From Streptomyces specialis (GTDB lineage Bacteria; Actinomycetota; Actinomycetes; Streptomycetales; Streptomycetaceae): a stretch of 64,000 nucleotides of DNA. The number at the start of each line of letters is the position of its first letter. The stretch's first letter is position 1. Both the position numbers and the translations under genes were made by a program. The notes under the pieces are model-generated. The model ran no database searches. It saw only the letters and a program-made list of their open reading frames with translations, and was not told the DNA's origin. This document shows positions 17,834 to 26,196 of this stretch, one piece after another. Location: NCBI RefSeq assembly GCF_001493375.1, contig NZ_LN929897.1, positions 828,754 to 892,753 of the forward strand, read 5' to 3'.

Positions 17834-18966
17834 GGGCGGGCCTCCTCGGCGTGGGCGGTGCCGGGTCGCGGCGGACGGGGGGCGACGAACGCGGGCAGCA
17901 GCCCCAGCAGGATCGCGGCGGCGGGCAGCGGCGGGAATCCGGGCGCGGTCAGCGGAACGGCGGGCGGGTTGAGCGCCGCCGGATCGGAGCCGCCCGCCCA
18001 GGCGACGAGCACGGCGGCGGCCACGCCCGAACCGGCCACCAGCCACGCCCGCGCGCCCCACCGGTCGGGCCGGTACCGGCTCCGGGGGCTGCGCCGCCCG
18101 CCCAGCCACAGGCCGCCCAGGGCCGCCAGCAGACCGGCCAGCAGCGGCGGCAGCCCGAAACCGGCGCCCTCGGCCGCCAGCAGCCCGTACGAGCCGGCGC
18201 ACACGCCCAGCAGCCCGCCCAGCGTCAGCGCGGTGGTGGTGTGCCGGACGGCGGGCGGCACGTCGGCGGTCCGGCCGTAGCCCCGGGCGTCCATCGCGGC
18301 GGCCAGCGCGACCGACCGTTCCAGCGCGCCTTCGAGGACGGGCCGCGCGACGGCGATCAGCGACCGCGCGCCCCGGTCCGCGCGCCCCCGCAGCCGCCGC
18401 GCGGCCCGCATCCGCAGCAGGTCGGCCACGAGCCGCGGCGCGAACGTCATCGCCACCACGACCGCCACGCCCAGCTCGTACAGCGCGCCGGGCAGCGACT
18501 TCAGCAGCCGCGCCGGGTTGGCCAGGGCGTTGGCGGCGCCCAGGCAGACCAGCAGCGTCGCCAGCTTCAGCCCGTCCTCGAACGCGAAGACCAGCGCCTC
18601 GGCCGTGACCCGGCCGCCGAGCCGCACGCCCCGCGCCCAGTCCGGGAGCGGCACCTCGGGCAGCGTGAACACCACCGTGGTGCCGCCGATGGGGGAGCCC
18701 AGGAGCACGGCGAAGACGACGCGGATCGCCACCACCAGCGCGCCGAGCGCCAGGAAGAACCCGAACGCGTACGCCCACGGCGCGTCCGTGCGGCGCGCGG
18801 CGACCACGTAACCGGCGACGGCGACGAGCAGGGCCAGCAGCAGCGGGTTGGTGGTGCGGGAGGCGGCGGCGGCCAGGCCGAGCGCCCACAGCCACCAGGC
18901 GCCCGCGTGCAGGGCGTTGCTCCGGGTGACCAGGGGCGCGCGCAGCCGGGCGAGGGCGTCGCTCAT
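17830..18966 (-). CDS. Energy-coupling factor transmembrane protein EcfT
   Basis: 378 aa, with N-terminal helices followed by the CbiQ/EcfT coupling region. The two short Ala-Arg motifs that touch the ATPases are seen as MRAARRLRGRADR and MDARGYGRT. A C-terminal extension has additional hydrophobic helices (about residues 225-365), longer than the usual EcfT of about 265 aa. The ATG at 18966 overlaps the stop of the preceding gene. The extension may serve interaction with the exported proteins encoded upstream (inference). Confidence 0.87.
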   Translation of the reverse strand: MSDALARLRAPLVTRSNALHAGAWWLWALGLAAAASRTTNPLLLALLVAVAGYVVAARRTDAPWAYAFGFFLALGALVVAIRVVFAVLLGSPIGGTTVVFTLPEVPLPDWARGVRLGGRVTAEALVFAFEDGLKLATLLVCLGAANALANPARLLKSLPGALYELGVAVVVAMTFAPRLVADLLRMRAARRLRGRADRGARSLIAVARPVLEGALERSVALAAAMDARGYGRTADVPPAVRHTTTALTLGGLLGVCAGSYGLLAAEGAGFGLPPLLAGLLAALGGLWLGGRRSPRSRYRPDRWGARAWLVAGSGVAAAVLVAWAGGSDPAALNPPAVPLTAPGFPPLPAAAILLGLLPAFVAPRPPRPGTAHAEEARP

Positions 18967-19610
18967 GCCCGCCGTCGGCGCCGGGCGCGCAGCCAGGCGG
19001 CGGCGGCCAGCGCGGCGACCGTGCCGACGCCCGCCAGGACGGCGACGGCCGACCCGCCACCGTCGCCGCTCGCGGCGCTGTCGCCGTCGCCGTCCTCGGA
19101 GAGCTGGTCGGCGCAGCCGCGCGCCGGGTAGCCGGCGATGGCGCAGAGCAGGGCGTCGGAGTCGTACCGCAGCGGCTCGGCGACCCCGGCCAGCGCCTCG
19201 GCGGCGGTGGCCCCGCCGGGGGGCCGGGCGCACGCGGTCCGCGGCGCGGGCGGCGTCTCACCCTCCGGGGCGTCCCGCGCGGTGCCGAAGTCGACGACGA
19301 TCGCAACCCCTGCGCCGTCGCCGCAGATGGCGTCGTACGCGCTCGCGTCGCGCGGCGCGCGCATGTCGGACGCCCCGTCGCTGACGGCGAACCGGAACCC
19401 GATCAGATCACCGTCCCCGACCCGCAGGGTCCCGGGGCCCTGCGTGGCGTACGTCCACCGGTCCTCGTCCGTGTCCCAGGTCCAGAACGACCAGTACCGG
19501 TACGCGGAGTCCGCGGCGACGGCGGGCGCCGCGCCCGGCCCGAGCAGCCCGGACACGACGGTCACCACGGCGGCCACCAGGGGCCACCACGCGCGGCGCG
19601 ACCGGCTCAC
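18963..19610 (-). CDS. SCO2322-family exported protein
   Basis: 215 aa. Signal peptide (PLVAAVVTVVSGLLGPGAAPAVA; cleavage after AVA near residue 33), then a domain beginning YRYWSFWTWDTDEDRW, with a C-terminal membrane anchor (VAVLAGVGTVAALAAAAWL) and Arg-rich tail. Two Cys pairs are likely. It matches the Streptomyces SCO2322 family, which co-occurs with ECF transporters. The GTG overlaps the stop of the repeat protein. An extracytoplasmic capture or presentation role is plausible but unproven. Confidence 0.8.
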   Translation of the reverse strand: MSRSRRAWWPLVAAVVTVVSGLLGPGAAPAVAADSAYRYWSFWTWDTDEDRWTYATQGPGTLRVGDGDLIGFRFAVSDGASDMRAPRDASAYDAICGDGAGVAIVVDFGTARDAPEGETPPAPRTACARPPGGATAAEALAGVAEPLRYDSDALLCAIAGYPARGCADQLSEDGDGDSAASGDGGGSAVAVLAGVGTVAALAAAAWLRARRRRRA

Positions 19611-21013
19611 GGCGTGGCGTCGGACTTCGCGCGCCGACCGCGCAGGCTCAGGAACACGCCGATCAGCAGCCCCAGCGCCAGGCCGGCGCCCAGCACCCAG
19701 GGCAGGGCGCCGGATCCCGAGCCGTCGTCCGACGCGCCCGCGCCGCCCGTGCCGTCGGCGGACCCGGCCTCCTCGGGGGCGGGACCCAGGGCGTTCAGCT
19801 CCTCGACCAGGTCGCTGCCGCCGAAGTCGTGGGGCGAGGCGCCCCCGGCGTGGGCCGCCAGCACCAGCACGGCCAGCGACTGCGGGCTGTCCGCCCGGCC
19901 GGTCCACTCGTCGTGGTGCTCGCGCAGCCAGTCCAGCGGGCCCTGGCGCGCCTCCTCGTGGCCGCCCGCCGAGAGCGCGATCACGGCCCGCGCCGTCGTC
20001 GCGTAGTCCGGCTGCTCCTCGCCGCCGGGCAGGACCGTCACCAGGTGCTGCTCGCCGTCCGCCAGCAGGCCCGCCAGCCGCGCCGCGCCCGCCGAGGCCG
20101 ACGCGAGCCGCGGCGAGAGCGCCGCCTCGTCGGTGGCCTCCGGGTTCTCCGGGTCCTCCGCCTCCTGGGAGTCCTCGGTGTCCCCGGAGCCCTCGGTGGC
20201 CCCGGAACCCTCGGGGTCCGCCGGGTCCTCGTCCCCCTCGCAGTCCAGCGGTACGACCGGCGCCTGCGTCACGCTCTCCGGATCGACCAGCAGCCCGCTG
20301 CCGTACGAGGCGAGCACCGCGTCCACCGTCGCCAGGTCGCTGGGGAACAGCTCCCCGCCCGGCTCCGGCTGCCACGCGAACGCCCCGCGCTCCTCCTGGT
20401 CCGCGCCGCACCCGAGCTGGAGCGCGGCCAGCGCGTCGAACGGGGAGCTGCCGTCACGGACCACGTCCGCCGGGTCCTCGCCCGCCGCGGCGAACGCGCC
20501 GACGACCACACCGGTGGAGTCCGCGTCGCTGGCGCCGCCGGGGTTGTAGCTCCAGCCGCCGTCCTCGTTCTGCACCCCGGTCAGCCAGGCCAGCGCGGAC
20601 GCCACGGCCTCGTCGTGGCCGCCGAGCGCGGCCAGCGCCTGGACGGCGACCGCGGTGGCGTTGGAGTCGGCCGCCGTGACGTCGTCGCAGGGCCGGGAGA
20701 CGTCGGCGCGGGAGGCGAGGAACGAGCCGTCCTCGCCCTGCTGCGCGAGCAGCCACTCCACCGCCTCACCGGCCGGCGCGTCCCCCGCCGCGTCCTGCGC
20801 CAGCAGCGCGAGGGACTGCCGCCACACCCCGTCGTACTGCGGGTCGGCCTCGCCGAAGAGCGGGTCCGACGCCGAGGTGGCGTCGGAGTCGGCGTCGTCG
20901 GCCGCGGACGCGGCCGGGAGCGCGGCCGTCAGCAGCACGGCGGCGCCGGCCAGCGCCGCGGCGGCGCGGTGTCCGCGGGACCGCGCGAAGGTCGGGGTGG
21001 GCTGGTGGGACAC
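19607..21013 (-). CDS. Secreted alpha/alpha-repeat (prenyltransferase/squalene-oxidase-repeat) protein, intrinsic-factor-like candidate
   Basis: 468 aa. Signal peptide cleaved near residue 37 (ASA-AD). Then come helical-pair repeats with the Q-x-x-DG-W/F motif (WLLAQQGEDGSF about 87-98, WLTGVQNEDGGWSYN about 143-157, DADSTGVVVGAF), an acidic low-complexity linker (about 257-296), more repeats, and a C-terminal membrane helix (LPWVLGAGLALGLLIGVFLSL minus its last residues) with a basic tail. The GTG at 21013 follows gaaagg. This fold is shared by eukaryotic cobalamin-binding intrinsic factor and transcobalamin, and the gene lies directly behind a cobalamin riboswitch. Cobalamin binding is inference. 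First gene of the ECF operon. Confidence 0.82.
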   Translation of the reverse strand: MSHQPTPTFARSRGHRAAAALAGAAVLLTAALPAASAADDADSDATSASDPLFGEADPQYDGVWRQSLALLAQDAAGDAPAGEAVEWLLAQQGEDGSFLASRADVSRPCDDVTAADSNATAVAVQALAALGGHDEAVASALAWLTGVQNEDGGWSYNPGGASDADSTGVVVGAFAAAGEDPADVVRDGSSPFDALAALQLGCGADQEERGAFAWQPEPGGELFPSDLATVDAVLASYGSGLLVDPESVTQAPVVPLDCEGDEDPADPEGSGATEGSGDTEDSQEAEDPENPEATDEAALSPRLASASAGAARLAGLLADGEQHLVTVLPGGEEQPDYATTARAVIALSAGGHEEARQGPLDWLREHHDEWTGRADSPQSLAVLVLAAHAGGASPHDFGGSDLVEELNALGPAPEEAGSADGTGGAGASDDGSGSGALPWVLGAGLALGLLIGVFLSLRGRRAKSDATP

Positions 21014-21139
21014 GGGAACGCCTTTCGCTGTGCTGGTCCGCCGGCACGGCCGACCGCCACGGCGCGGCGTCGCGCTGCGGGGCACCGGGCTCAGCGCCGT
21101 ACTCCACGACGGTGCCGGTCGCCGGGCGGGCGACCGAAC

Positions 21140-21265
21140 GGCCAGTGCGGCCCGCGGGCAGGCGCTCCGGCTCGCGGCGCCGGCCGCTCGTCCCGGGCGG
21201 TGCGGCTCCGCACACGGTTGCGGGTCAGCGCCGGACTCTCACCGGACTTTCCCCGCCGCGGGCGA
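21140..21265 (-). promoter_or_regulatory. Cobalamin (B12) riboswitch
   Basis: On the minus strand the conserved blocks come in order. GGGGAAAGTCCGGTGAGAGT is at 21235-21254, GCTGACCCGCAACCGTG (B12-box type core) at 21213-21229, then GAGCCGGAGCGCCTGCC at about 21158-21174. This order and spacing are those of the Rfam Cobalamin class. It sits about 130 nt upstream of the repeat-protein start and should control the whole ECF operon. The outer stems extend beyond the given limits. Confidence 0.9.
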
Positions 21266-21276
21266 ACTGATGCCGG

Positions 21277-21888
21277 TCACTCTATCGGCGCAGACGAGGG
21301 GCTCACGAGGCGGCAGGCCGTTTCGATGTCCTGGTGGGCCTGGGCGAGCGTGATGTTGCCGGAGAGCCAGTAGACGAGTGTCGACTGCCAGGTGTGGGCG
21401 ATGACGCGGAAGGCGCTGAGGTTCCGTTCGGTCTCCTCCTCCGACAGCCCGGCGGCGTCCCGCAGCAGCGCGGCGGTCACCCGCGACACCGCGCCGACCT
21501 CCGCCCGCACCGAGCCGTCGGCGAACAGCAGGGCGCGCATCATCGCCTCGGCCAGGCGGGGTTCGCGCTGGTGGGCGCGGAAGGCGCGCTTGAGGGTCCG
21601 CACGAGCCGGTCGCCGGGCGTCCGTTCGGTCAGCGGGCGCTCCCGCAGCGTCTCGTGCAACTGCTCCAACTGGTCGCACAGAACGGCGACCAGCAGGTGG
21701 ATCTTGGACGGGAAGTACCGGTAGAGGGTGCCCAGGGCCACCTGGGCGCTCTCGGCGACCTCGCGCATCTGCACGGCGTCGAAACCGCCGGCGGCGGCCA
21801 GCCGGGTGGTGGCGTCGAGGATGCGTCGCCTGCGGGCCCGCTGCCGCTCGGTCCGTGCCGGAGCGGAGGGCTGGGGTCGCGTCGTCAT
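21277..21888 (-). CDS. TetR-family regulator, KstR-like
   Basis: 203 aa with an N-terminal TetR helix-turn-helix (RRRRILDATTRLAAAGGFDA, then VQMREVAESAQVALGTLYRYF). The RILDAT...VQMR...VALGTLYRYFPSK pattern and the C-terminal part closely follow KstR, the sterol-catabolism repressor of actinomycetes. The ATG at 21888 has gggag 8 nt upstream; a frame extension to 21945 would place the operator-like repeat inside the coding region, so the shorter start is preferred. It is divergent from the glycosyltransferase operon. The ligand is unknown; no sterol genes are nearby. Confidence 0.83.
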   Translation of the reverse strand: MTTRPQPSAPARTERQRARRRRILDATTRLAAAGGFDAVQMREVAESAQVALGTLYRYFPSKIHLLVAVLCDQLEQLHETLRERPLTERTPGDRLVRTLKRAFRAHQREPRLAEAMMRALLFADGSVRAEVGAVSRVTAALLRDAAGLSEEETERNLSAFRVIAHTWQSTLVYWLSGNITLAQAHQDIETACRLVSPSSAPIE

Positions 21889-21914
21889 GGTGGGCGCTCC
21901 CGAGGCAGGCTCTG

Positions 21915-21960
21915 AAACTCGTTGCAGTTTACTCATCGCGCCCACGTGGTGATAATCACC
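21915..21960. promoter_or_regulatory. Inverted repeats in the TetR / glycosyltransferase intergenic region
   Basis: Two palindromes lie 18 bp apart. AAACT-N6-AGTTT at 21915-21930 is 27-42 bp upstream of the TetR start and resembles KstR-type operators. GGTGATAATCACC (21948-21960) is a perfect 13-bp palindrome, next to CCACGTGG (21942-21949). They are likely operators for autoregulation and for the divergent operon. Confidence 0.6.
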
Positions 21961-22037
21961 TGACTCGACGCATTCCGGCTGACGGACGGCGCGTTATCTT
22001 CGGTACCCGCGAGTAGCAGCTAAGTGAAGGAGCGGGC

Positions 22038-23357
22038 GTGACGGCTGAGGCTGGTGTGGATCGCCCCTTGCGAGTGGCGCTGCTCAGCTACAAGGGGAAT
22101 CCGTTCTGCGGCGGCCAGGGCGTGTACGTCCGGCATCTCTCCCGCGAACTGGCCAGGCTCGGTCACCGGATCGAGGTCATCGGCGCCCAGCCGTACCCGG
22201 TCCTGGACGAGGGGGTGACCCTCACCGAACTGCCGAGTCTCGACCTCTACCGGCAGCCCGACCCTTTCCGGACACCGAAGCGCGACGAGTACCGCGACTG
22301 GGTGGACGTGCTGGAGGTCGCCACCATGTGGACCGGCGGCTTCCCCGAGCCGCTGACGTTCTCCCTCCGCGCCCGCCGCGAACTGGCCGCGCGCCGCGCC
22401 GAGTTCGACGTCGTGCACGACAACCAGACCCTCGGCTACGGCCTGTTGGGCATCGAACGTCTCGGCCTGCCCCTGGTCACCACGATCCACCACCCCATCA
22501 CCGTGGACCGCCGCCTGGACCTGGCCGCCGCGGCCGACCGCAGGCGCCGCTTCTCGGTACGCCGCTGGTACGGCTTCACACGCATGCAGAAACGTGTCGC
22601 CCGCCGCCTGCCGACCGTGCTCACCGTCTCCGGCGCCTCCCGCCGTGAGATCGTCGAGGACTTCGCCGTCCCCGCCGACCGCGTCCACGTCGTGCCGATC
22701 GGCGCCGACGCCCGCGTCTTCCACCCCGACCCGGCGACACCGAAGGTGCCCGGCCGCATCGTCACCACCTCCAGCGCCGACGCCCCCCTCAAGGGCCTGG
22801 TCCACCTCATCGAGGCGCTGGCCAAGCTCCGCACCGAACACCCCCGCGCCCACCTCCTGGTCGTCGGCAACCGCCCCGCGACCGGCCCGGTCGCCGACGC
22901 GATGGACCGCTTCGGGCTGCACCGCGCCGTCGAGTTCCGCAAGGGCATCAGCGACGAGGAGCTCGCCGATCTGGTGCGCGGCGCCGAGATCGCGTGCGTC
23001 CCCTCCCTCTACGAGGGCTTCTCGCTGCCCGCCGCGGAGGCCATGGCCTCCGGCACTCCCCTCGTCGCCACCACCGGCGGTGCCATCCCCGAGGTCGCGG
23101 GCCCGGACGGCGAGACCTGTCTGGCCGTGCCGCCCGGCGACGCCGGCGCCCTGGCCGCCGCCCTGGCGCGTCTCCTCACGGACGAGGAACTCCGTACGAG
23201 AATCGCCCACGCGGGCCGTGAACGCGTGCTCCGCCGCTTCACCTGGGAGCAGGCCGCCCGCGCCACCGCGGAGCACTACCGCGCCGCGCTGGCCGAGAGG
23301 GCCGCGCCGGCCGAGAAGACCGCCCGGGCCCAGACGCCCGCGCACCGAAGGAGCTGA
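22038..23357 (+). CDS. Glycosyltransferase family 4 protein
   Basis: 439 aa GT-B fold enzyme. The N-terminal half starts RVALLSYKGNPFCGGQGVYV (acceptor side, with the GGQG loop). The C-terminal half has the GT4 donor motif CVPSLYEGFSLPAAEAMASG with the E-x7-E pair. GTG start with aaggag 7 nt upstream. First gene of a tight three-gene operon with a methyltransferase and an alpha/alpha-barrel protein; likely modifies a lipid or wall glycoconjugate, but the acceptor is unknown. Confidence 0.9.
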   Translation: MTAEAGVDRPLRVALLSYKGNPFCGGQGVYVRHLSRELARLGHRIEVIGAQPYPVLDEGVTLTELPSLDLYRQPDPFRTPKRDEYRDWVDVLEVATMWTGGFPEPLTFSLRARRELAARRAEFDVVHDNQTLGYGLLGIERLGLPLVTTIHHPITVDRRLDLAAAADRRRRFSVRRWYGFTRMQKRVARRLPTVLTVSGASRREIVEDFAVPADRVHVVPIGADARVFHPDPATPKVPGRIVTTSSADAPLKGLVHLIEALAKLRTEHPRAHLLVVGNRPATGPVADAMDRFGLHRAVEFRKGISDEELADLVRGAEIACVPSLYEGFSLPAAEAMASGTPLVATTGGAIPEVAGPDGETCLAVPPGDAGALAAALARLLTDEELRTRIAHAGRERVLRRFTWEQAARATAEHYRAALAERAAPAEKTARAQTPAHRRS

Positions 23358-23361
23358 CCGC

Positions 23362-24087
23362 GTGCTGACCGTGGACTTCACCCGATTCCCGCTCGCGCCG
23401 GGGGACCGGGTCCTCGACCTGGGCTGCGGCGAGGGCCGGCACGCCTTCGAGTGCTACCGGCGCGGCGCGCACGTCGTCGCCCTCGACCAGAACCCCAAGG
23501 ACGTCGAGCACGTCGCCTCCTGGCTGGCCGCCATGAAGGAGGCCGGCGAGGCCCCGGCCACGGCCACCGCCACCGCCATGGAGGGCGACGCCCTGGCGCT
23601 GCCCTTCCCCGACGACAGCTTCGACGCGCTGATCGTCTCCGAGGTCATGGAGCACGTGCCCGACGACAAGGGCCTGCTCGCCGAGGCCGTCCGCGTGCTG
23701 CGCCCCGGCGGCCGGATCGCCGTCTCCGTCCCGCGCTACGGCCCCGAACGCGTCTGCTGGGCGCTGTCCGACGCCTACCACGAGGTGGAGGGCGGCCACA
23801 TCCGCATCTACCGCGGCGACGAGCTGATCGACCGGCTCCGCGAGGCCGGCCTGCGCCCCTACGGCACCCACCACGCCCACGCGCTGCACGCGCCCTACTG
23901 GTGGCTCAAGTGCGCCTTCGGCGTGGACAACGACAAGGCGCTCCCCGTCCGCGCCTACCACAAGCTCCTCGTCTGGGACATCATGAAGCGCCCGCTGGCG
24001 ACCCGCGTCGCCGAGCAGGCGCTCAACCCGCTGCTCGGCAAGAGCTTCGTGGCCTACGCCACCAAGCCCCGCCTGGAGCGTGCGTGA
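23362..24087 (+). CDS. Class I SAM-dependent methyltransferase
   Basis: 241 aa. SAM motif I VLDLGCGEGRHAFE near residues 14-27, acidic strand 2 ALDQNP, motif with DDSFDALIVSEVMEHVPDD, and post-II VLRPGGRIAVSVP. Starts at GTG 23362 after gaaggagctga; the open frame begins much further upstream but that part shadows the glycosyltransferase. It is the second gene of the operon; the next gene's GTG overlaps its stop. Confidence 0.88.
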   Translation: MLTVDFTRFPLAPGDRVLDLGCGEGRHAFECYRRGAHVVALDQNPKDVEHVASWLAAMKEAGEAPATATATAMEGDALALPFPDDSFDALIVSEVMEHVPDDKGLLAEAVRVLRPGGRIAVSVPRYGPERVCWALSDAYHEVEGGHIRIYRGDELIDRLREAGLRPYGTHHAHALHAPYWWLKCAFGVDNDKALPVRAYHKLLVWDIMKRPLATRVAEQALNPLLGKSFVAYATKPRLERA

Positions 24088-25157
24088 CAAGCCCCGAGCG
24101 CACCGAGCGCCTCGCGCTGCCCGGAGTCCTGACCGCCGCCGAGGCCGCCGCCACCGCCGCCGGGATCGCCGCGACGCAGCGTGACGACGGCGCGATCCCC
24201 TGGTTCCGCGGCCACCACCTCGACCCCTGGGACCACGTCGAGGCCGCCATGGCCCTGGACAGCGCGGGCGAGCACGAGCGCGCCGCCGCCGCGTACGAGT
24301 GGCTGGCCCGTCACCAGAACGCCGACGGCTCCTGGTACGCCGCCTACGCCGACGGCGACGCCGCCCACCCCACCGACCTGGGCAAGGAGAGCAACTTCTG
24401 CGCCTACCCGGCCGTCGGCGTCCTCCACCACTACCTCACCACCGGCGACGAGCTGTTCCGGCAGCGGATGTGGCCGATGGTCACCGCCGCCGTCGAGTTC
24501 GTCCTCGGACTCCAGCAGGACGGCGGCCAGATCGGCTGGCGCCGCGACCCCGACGGCACCGCCGTGCCCGAGGCCCTGCTCACCGGCTCGTCGTCCGTCT
24601 ACCACGCGCTGCGCTGCGCCCTCGCCCTCGCCGAGCTGGAACGCGCCCCCCAGCCCGACTGGGAGCTGGCCGCCGGCCGCCTCGGGCACGCGGTGCGCCG
24701 CCACCCCGAGCGTTTCCTCGACAAGTCCCGCTACTCCATGGACTGGTACTACCCGGTCCTCGGCGGCGCGCTGCGCGGCGCGGAGGCCAGGGCCAGGCTG
24801 GAGAAGGACTGGGACGCCTTCGTCGTTCCCGACCTCGGCGTCCGCTGCGTCGTCAACAGACCCTGGGTGACCGGCGGCGAGAGCGCCGAGCTGGCCATCG
24901 CGCTGTGGGCGGCGGGCCTGCCCGGCCGGGCCACCGACATCCTGCGCTGGATCGGCCACCTCCGGGCCGAGGACGGCCTGTACTGGACGGGGTACGTCTT
25001 CGCCGACGACGCCGTCTGGCCGACGGAACTCACGAGCTGGACCGCCGGTTCGGTGCTGCTGGCCGTGGCCGTGCTCACCGGCGACGAGCCCACGCGCGCC
25101 GTCTTCGGCGGCACCCGCCTGCCGCGCGGCCTCGAACCGGACTGCTGCCGGGACTGA
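24084..25157 (+). CDS. Alpha/alpha-barrel (prenyltransferase/squalene-cyclase-like) protein
   Basis: 357 aa, soluble, no signal peptide. Helical-pair repeats with motifs WLARHQNADGSWYAAY and FVLGLQQDGGQIGWRRD fit the six-hairpin alpha/alpha barrel fold. The DxDD motif of squalene-hopene cyclases is not present, so terpene cyclisation is not supported; a carbohydrate-active or binding role is as likely given the linked glycosyltransferase. The GTG overlaps the stop of the methyltransferase. Third and last gene of the operon, ended by a strong hairpin. Confidence 0.75.
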   Translation: MTSPERTERLALPGVLTAAEAAATAAGIAATQRDDGAIPWFRGHHLDPWDHVEAAMALDSAGEHERAAAAYEWLARHQNADGSWYAAYADGDAAHPTDLGKESNFCAYPAVGVLHHYLTTGDELFRQRMWPMVTAAVEFVLGLQQDGGQIGWRRDPDGTAVPEALLTGSSSVYHALRCALALAELERAPQPDWELAAGRLGHAVRRHPERFLDKSRYSMDWYYPVLGGALRGAEARARLEKDWDAFVVPDLGVRCVVNRPWVTGGESAELAIALWAAGLPGRATDILRWIGHLRAEDGLYWTGYVFADDAVWPTELTSWTAGSVLLAVAVLTGDEPTRAVFGGTRLPRGLEPDCCRD

Positions 25158-25177
25158 TCCGCGACGCGTGAACGCCG

Positions 25178-25225
25178 AACGGCGGCGGCCCCGGGCTTCT
25201 CCGCCCCGGGCCGCCGCCGTTCTCG
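25178..25225. terminator. Bidirectional terminator between convergent genes
   Basis: A long GC hairpin: AACGGCGGCGGCCC (25178-25191) pairs with GGGCCGCCGCCGTT (25208-25221), around a loop with cttctccg. It lies between the barrel gene and the convergent DUF5336 gene. No long T tract, as usual for streptomycetes. Confidence 0.7.
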
Positions 25226-25244
25226 TCCGTCCGTCTACGGCGGA

Positions 25245-26048
25245 TCAGCCGCGCTGGATGCCCGAGGTGTCCTGGAGCACGCCGCGCCGGCCGTCCTGCG
25301 TCTGCGCCACCAGGGCCTGGCCGCGCTGCTCGACCGCCAGGTACCAGGTGCCGGGGGCGAGTTCGGCGACCGGGGTCGGCGAACCGTCCTCGCCGTACAG
25401 CGGCCGGGCGGCCGGGACGGCGAACCAGAACGGCTGGAAGTTCGGGTCGGTACCGGTGCCCGAACCGGCCGCCGGGGTGGCGGGCATCGCCTGCGTCGGC
25501 TGGTACGCCTGCTGCGGGTTGCCGGCCGCCGGGTAGCCGTAGCCGGGCGTCTGACCGCCGTACGGCGGCTGGCCGGCGAGGCCCACCTGCGGGCGGGGGC
25601 CGCTGGTGGTCAGCGGCACCTGGAGCGCCGGGAGGGTCTGCGTCAGCACCGCGGCGGCGGCCAGGAGGAGCACGGCGATCAGGCTCAGCACCATGCCCGC
25701 GCCCGCCTCCAGCACGTCCCCGTAGCCCAGCGGGTTGGCGAACAGCATCCACAGCGCCGACCAGGCGGCGAACACGGCCAGCGCCGTGCCCCACTGCCGG
25801 AGCTTCAGGCCGCCGATCAGCCGCTCCTGCACCTGCGGGGAGACGAAGGCCGGGACGACGATCAGAACCGCGGCGATGAGCCCGCCCAGGAAGACCGTGG
25901 GCATGAGCGGGAAGAAGAAGTTCGACCAGCCGTTCCTGCCGTCGTCGGCACCCTTGAAGCCGTAGTACTCCAGGAAAGAGGCGATGAAGAGCAGGACCGC
26001 TGCTCCGATCACTGCTGCATCGCCTCGGGAGAGCGAGCGGTTGTTCAC
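25245..26048 (-). CDS. DUF5336 domain membrane protein
   Basis: 267 aa with four membrane helices in the first 140 residues (AAVIGAAVLLFIASFLEYYGF, FLGGLIAAVLIVVPAF, WGTALAVFAAWSALWMLF, MVLSLIAVLLLAAAAVL). A Pro/Gly/Tyr/Gln-rich segment follows (PPYGGQTPGYGYPAAGN), then a small C-terminal domain (WYLAVEQRGQALVAQTQDGR). This matches the DUF5336 family, common in Streptomyces. GTG start at 26048. Function unknown. Confidence 0.8.
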   Translation of the reverse strand: MNNRSLSRGDAAVIGAAVLLFIASFLEYYGFKGADDGRNGWSNFFFPLMPTVFLGGLIAAVLIVVPAFVSPQVQERLIGGLKLRQWGTALAVFAAWSALWMLFANPLGYGDVLEAGAGMVLSLIAVLLLAAAAVLTQTLPALQVPLTTSGPRPQVGLAGQPPYGGQTPGYGYPAAGNPQQAYQPTQAMPATPAAGSGTGTDPNFQPFWFAVPAARPLYGEDGSPTPVAELAPGTWYLAVEQRGQALVAQTQDGRRGVLQDTSGIQRG

Positions 26049-26196
26049 GTCAGATCCTTCGTCGTTATGGTCGTCATGGTCTGGTCAGACTGAGCGAGGC
26101 CCCATCGTACGGATGTTGTCCCCCCGGGTCCCGGGGAAGGGGGCCTACTGTTTCCCAGGCGACACGCTTGTGATGCGGTCGTGATCTGGGTGCCGG

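Noticed and set aside
24084..25157. Squalene-hopene cyclase
   Set aside because: Repeats fit the barrel fold but the catalytic DxDD motif is absent.
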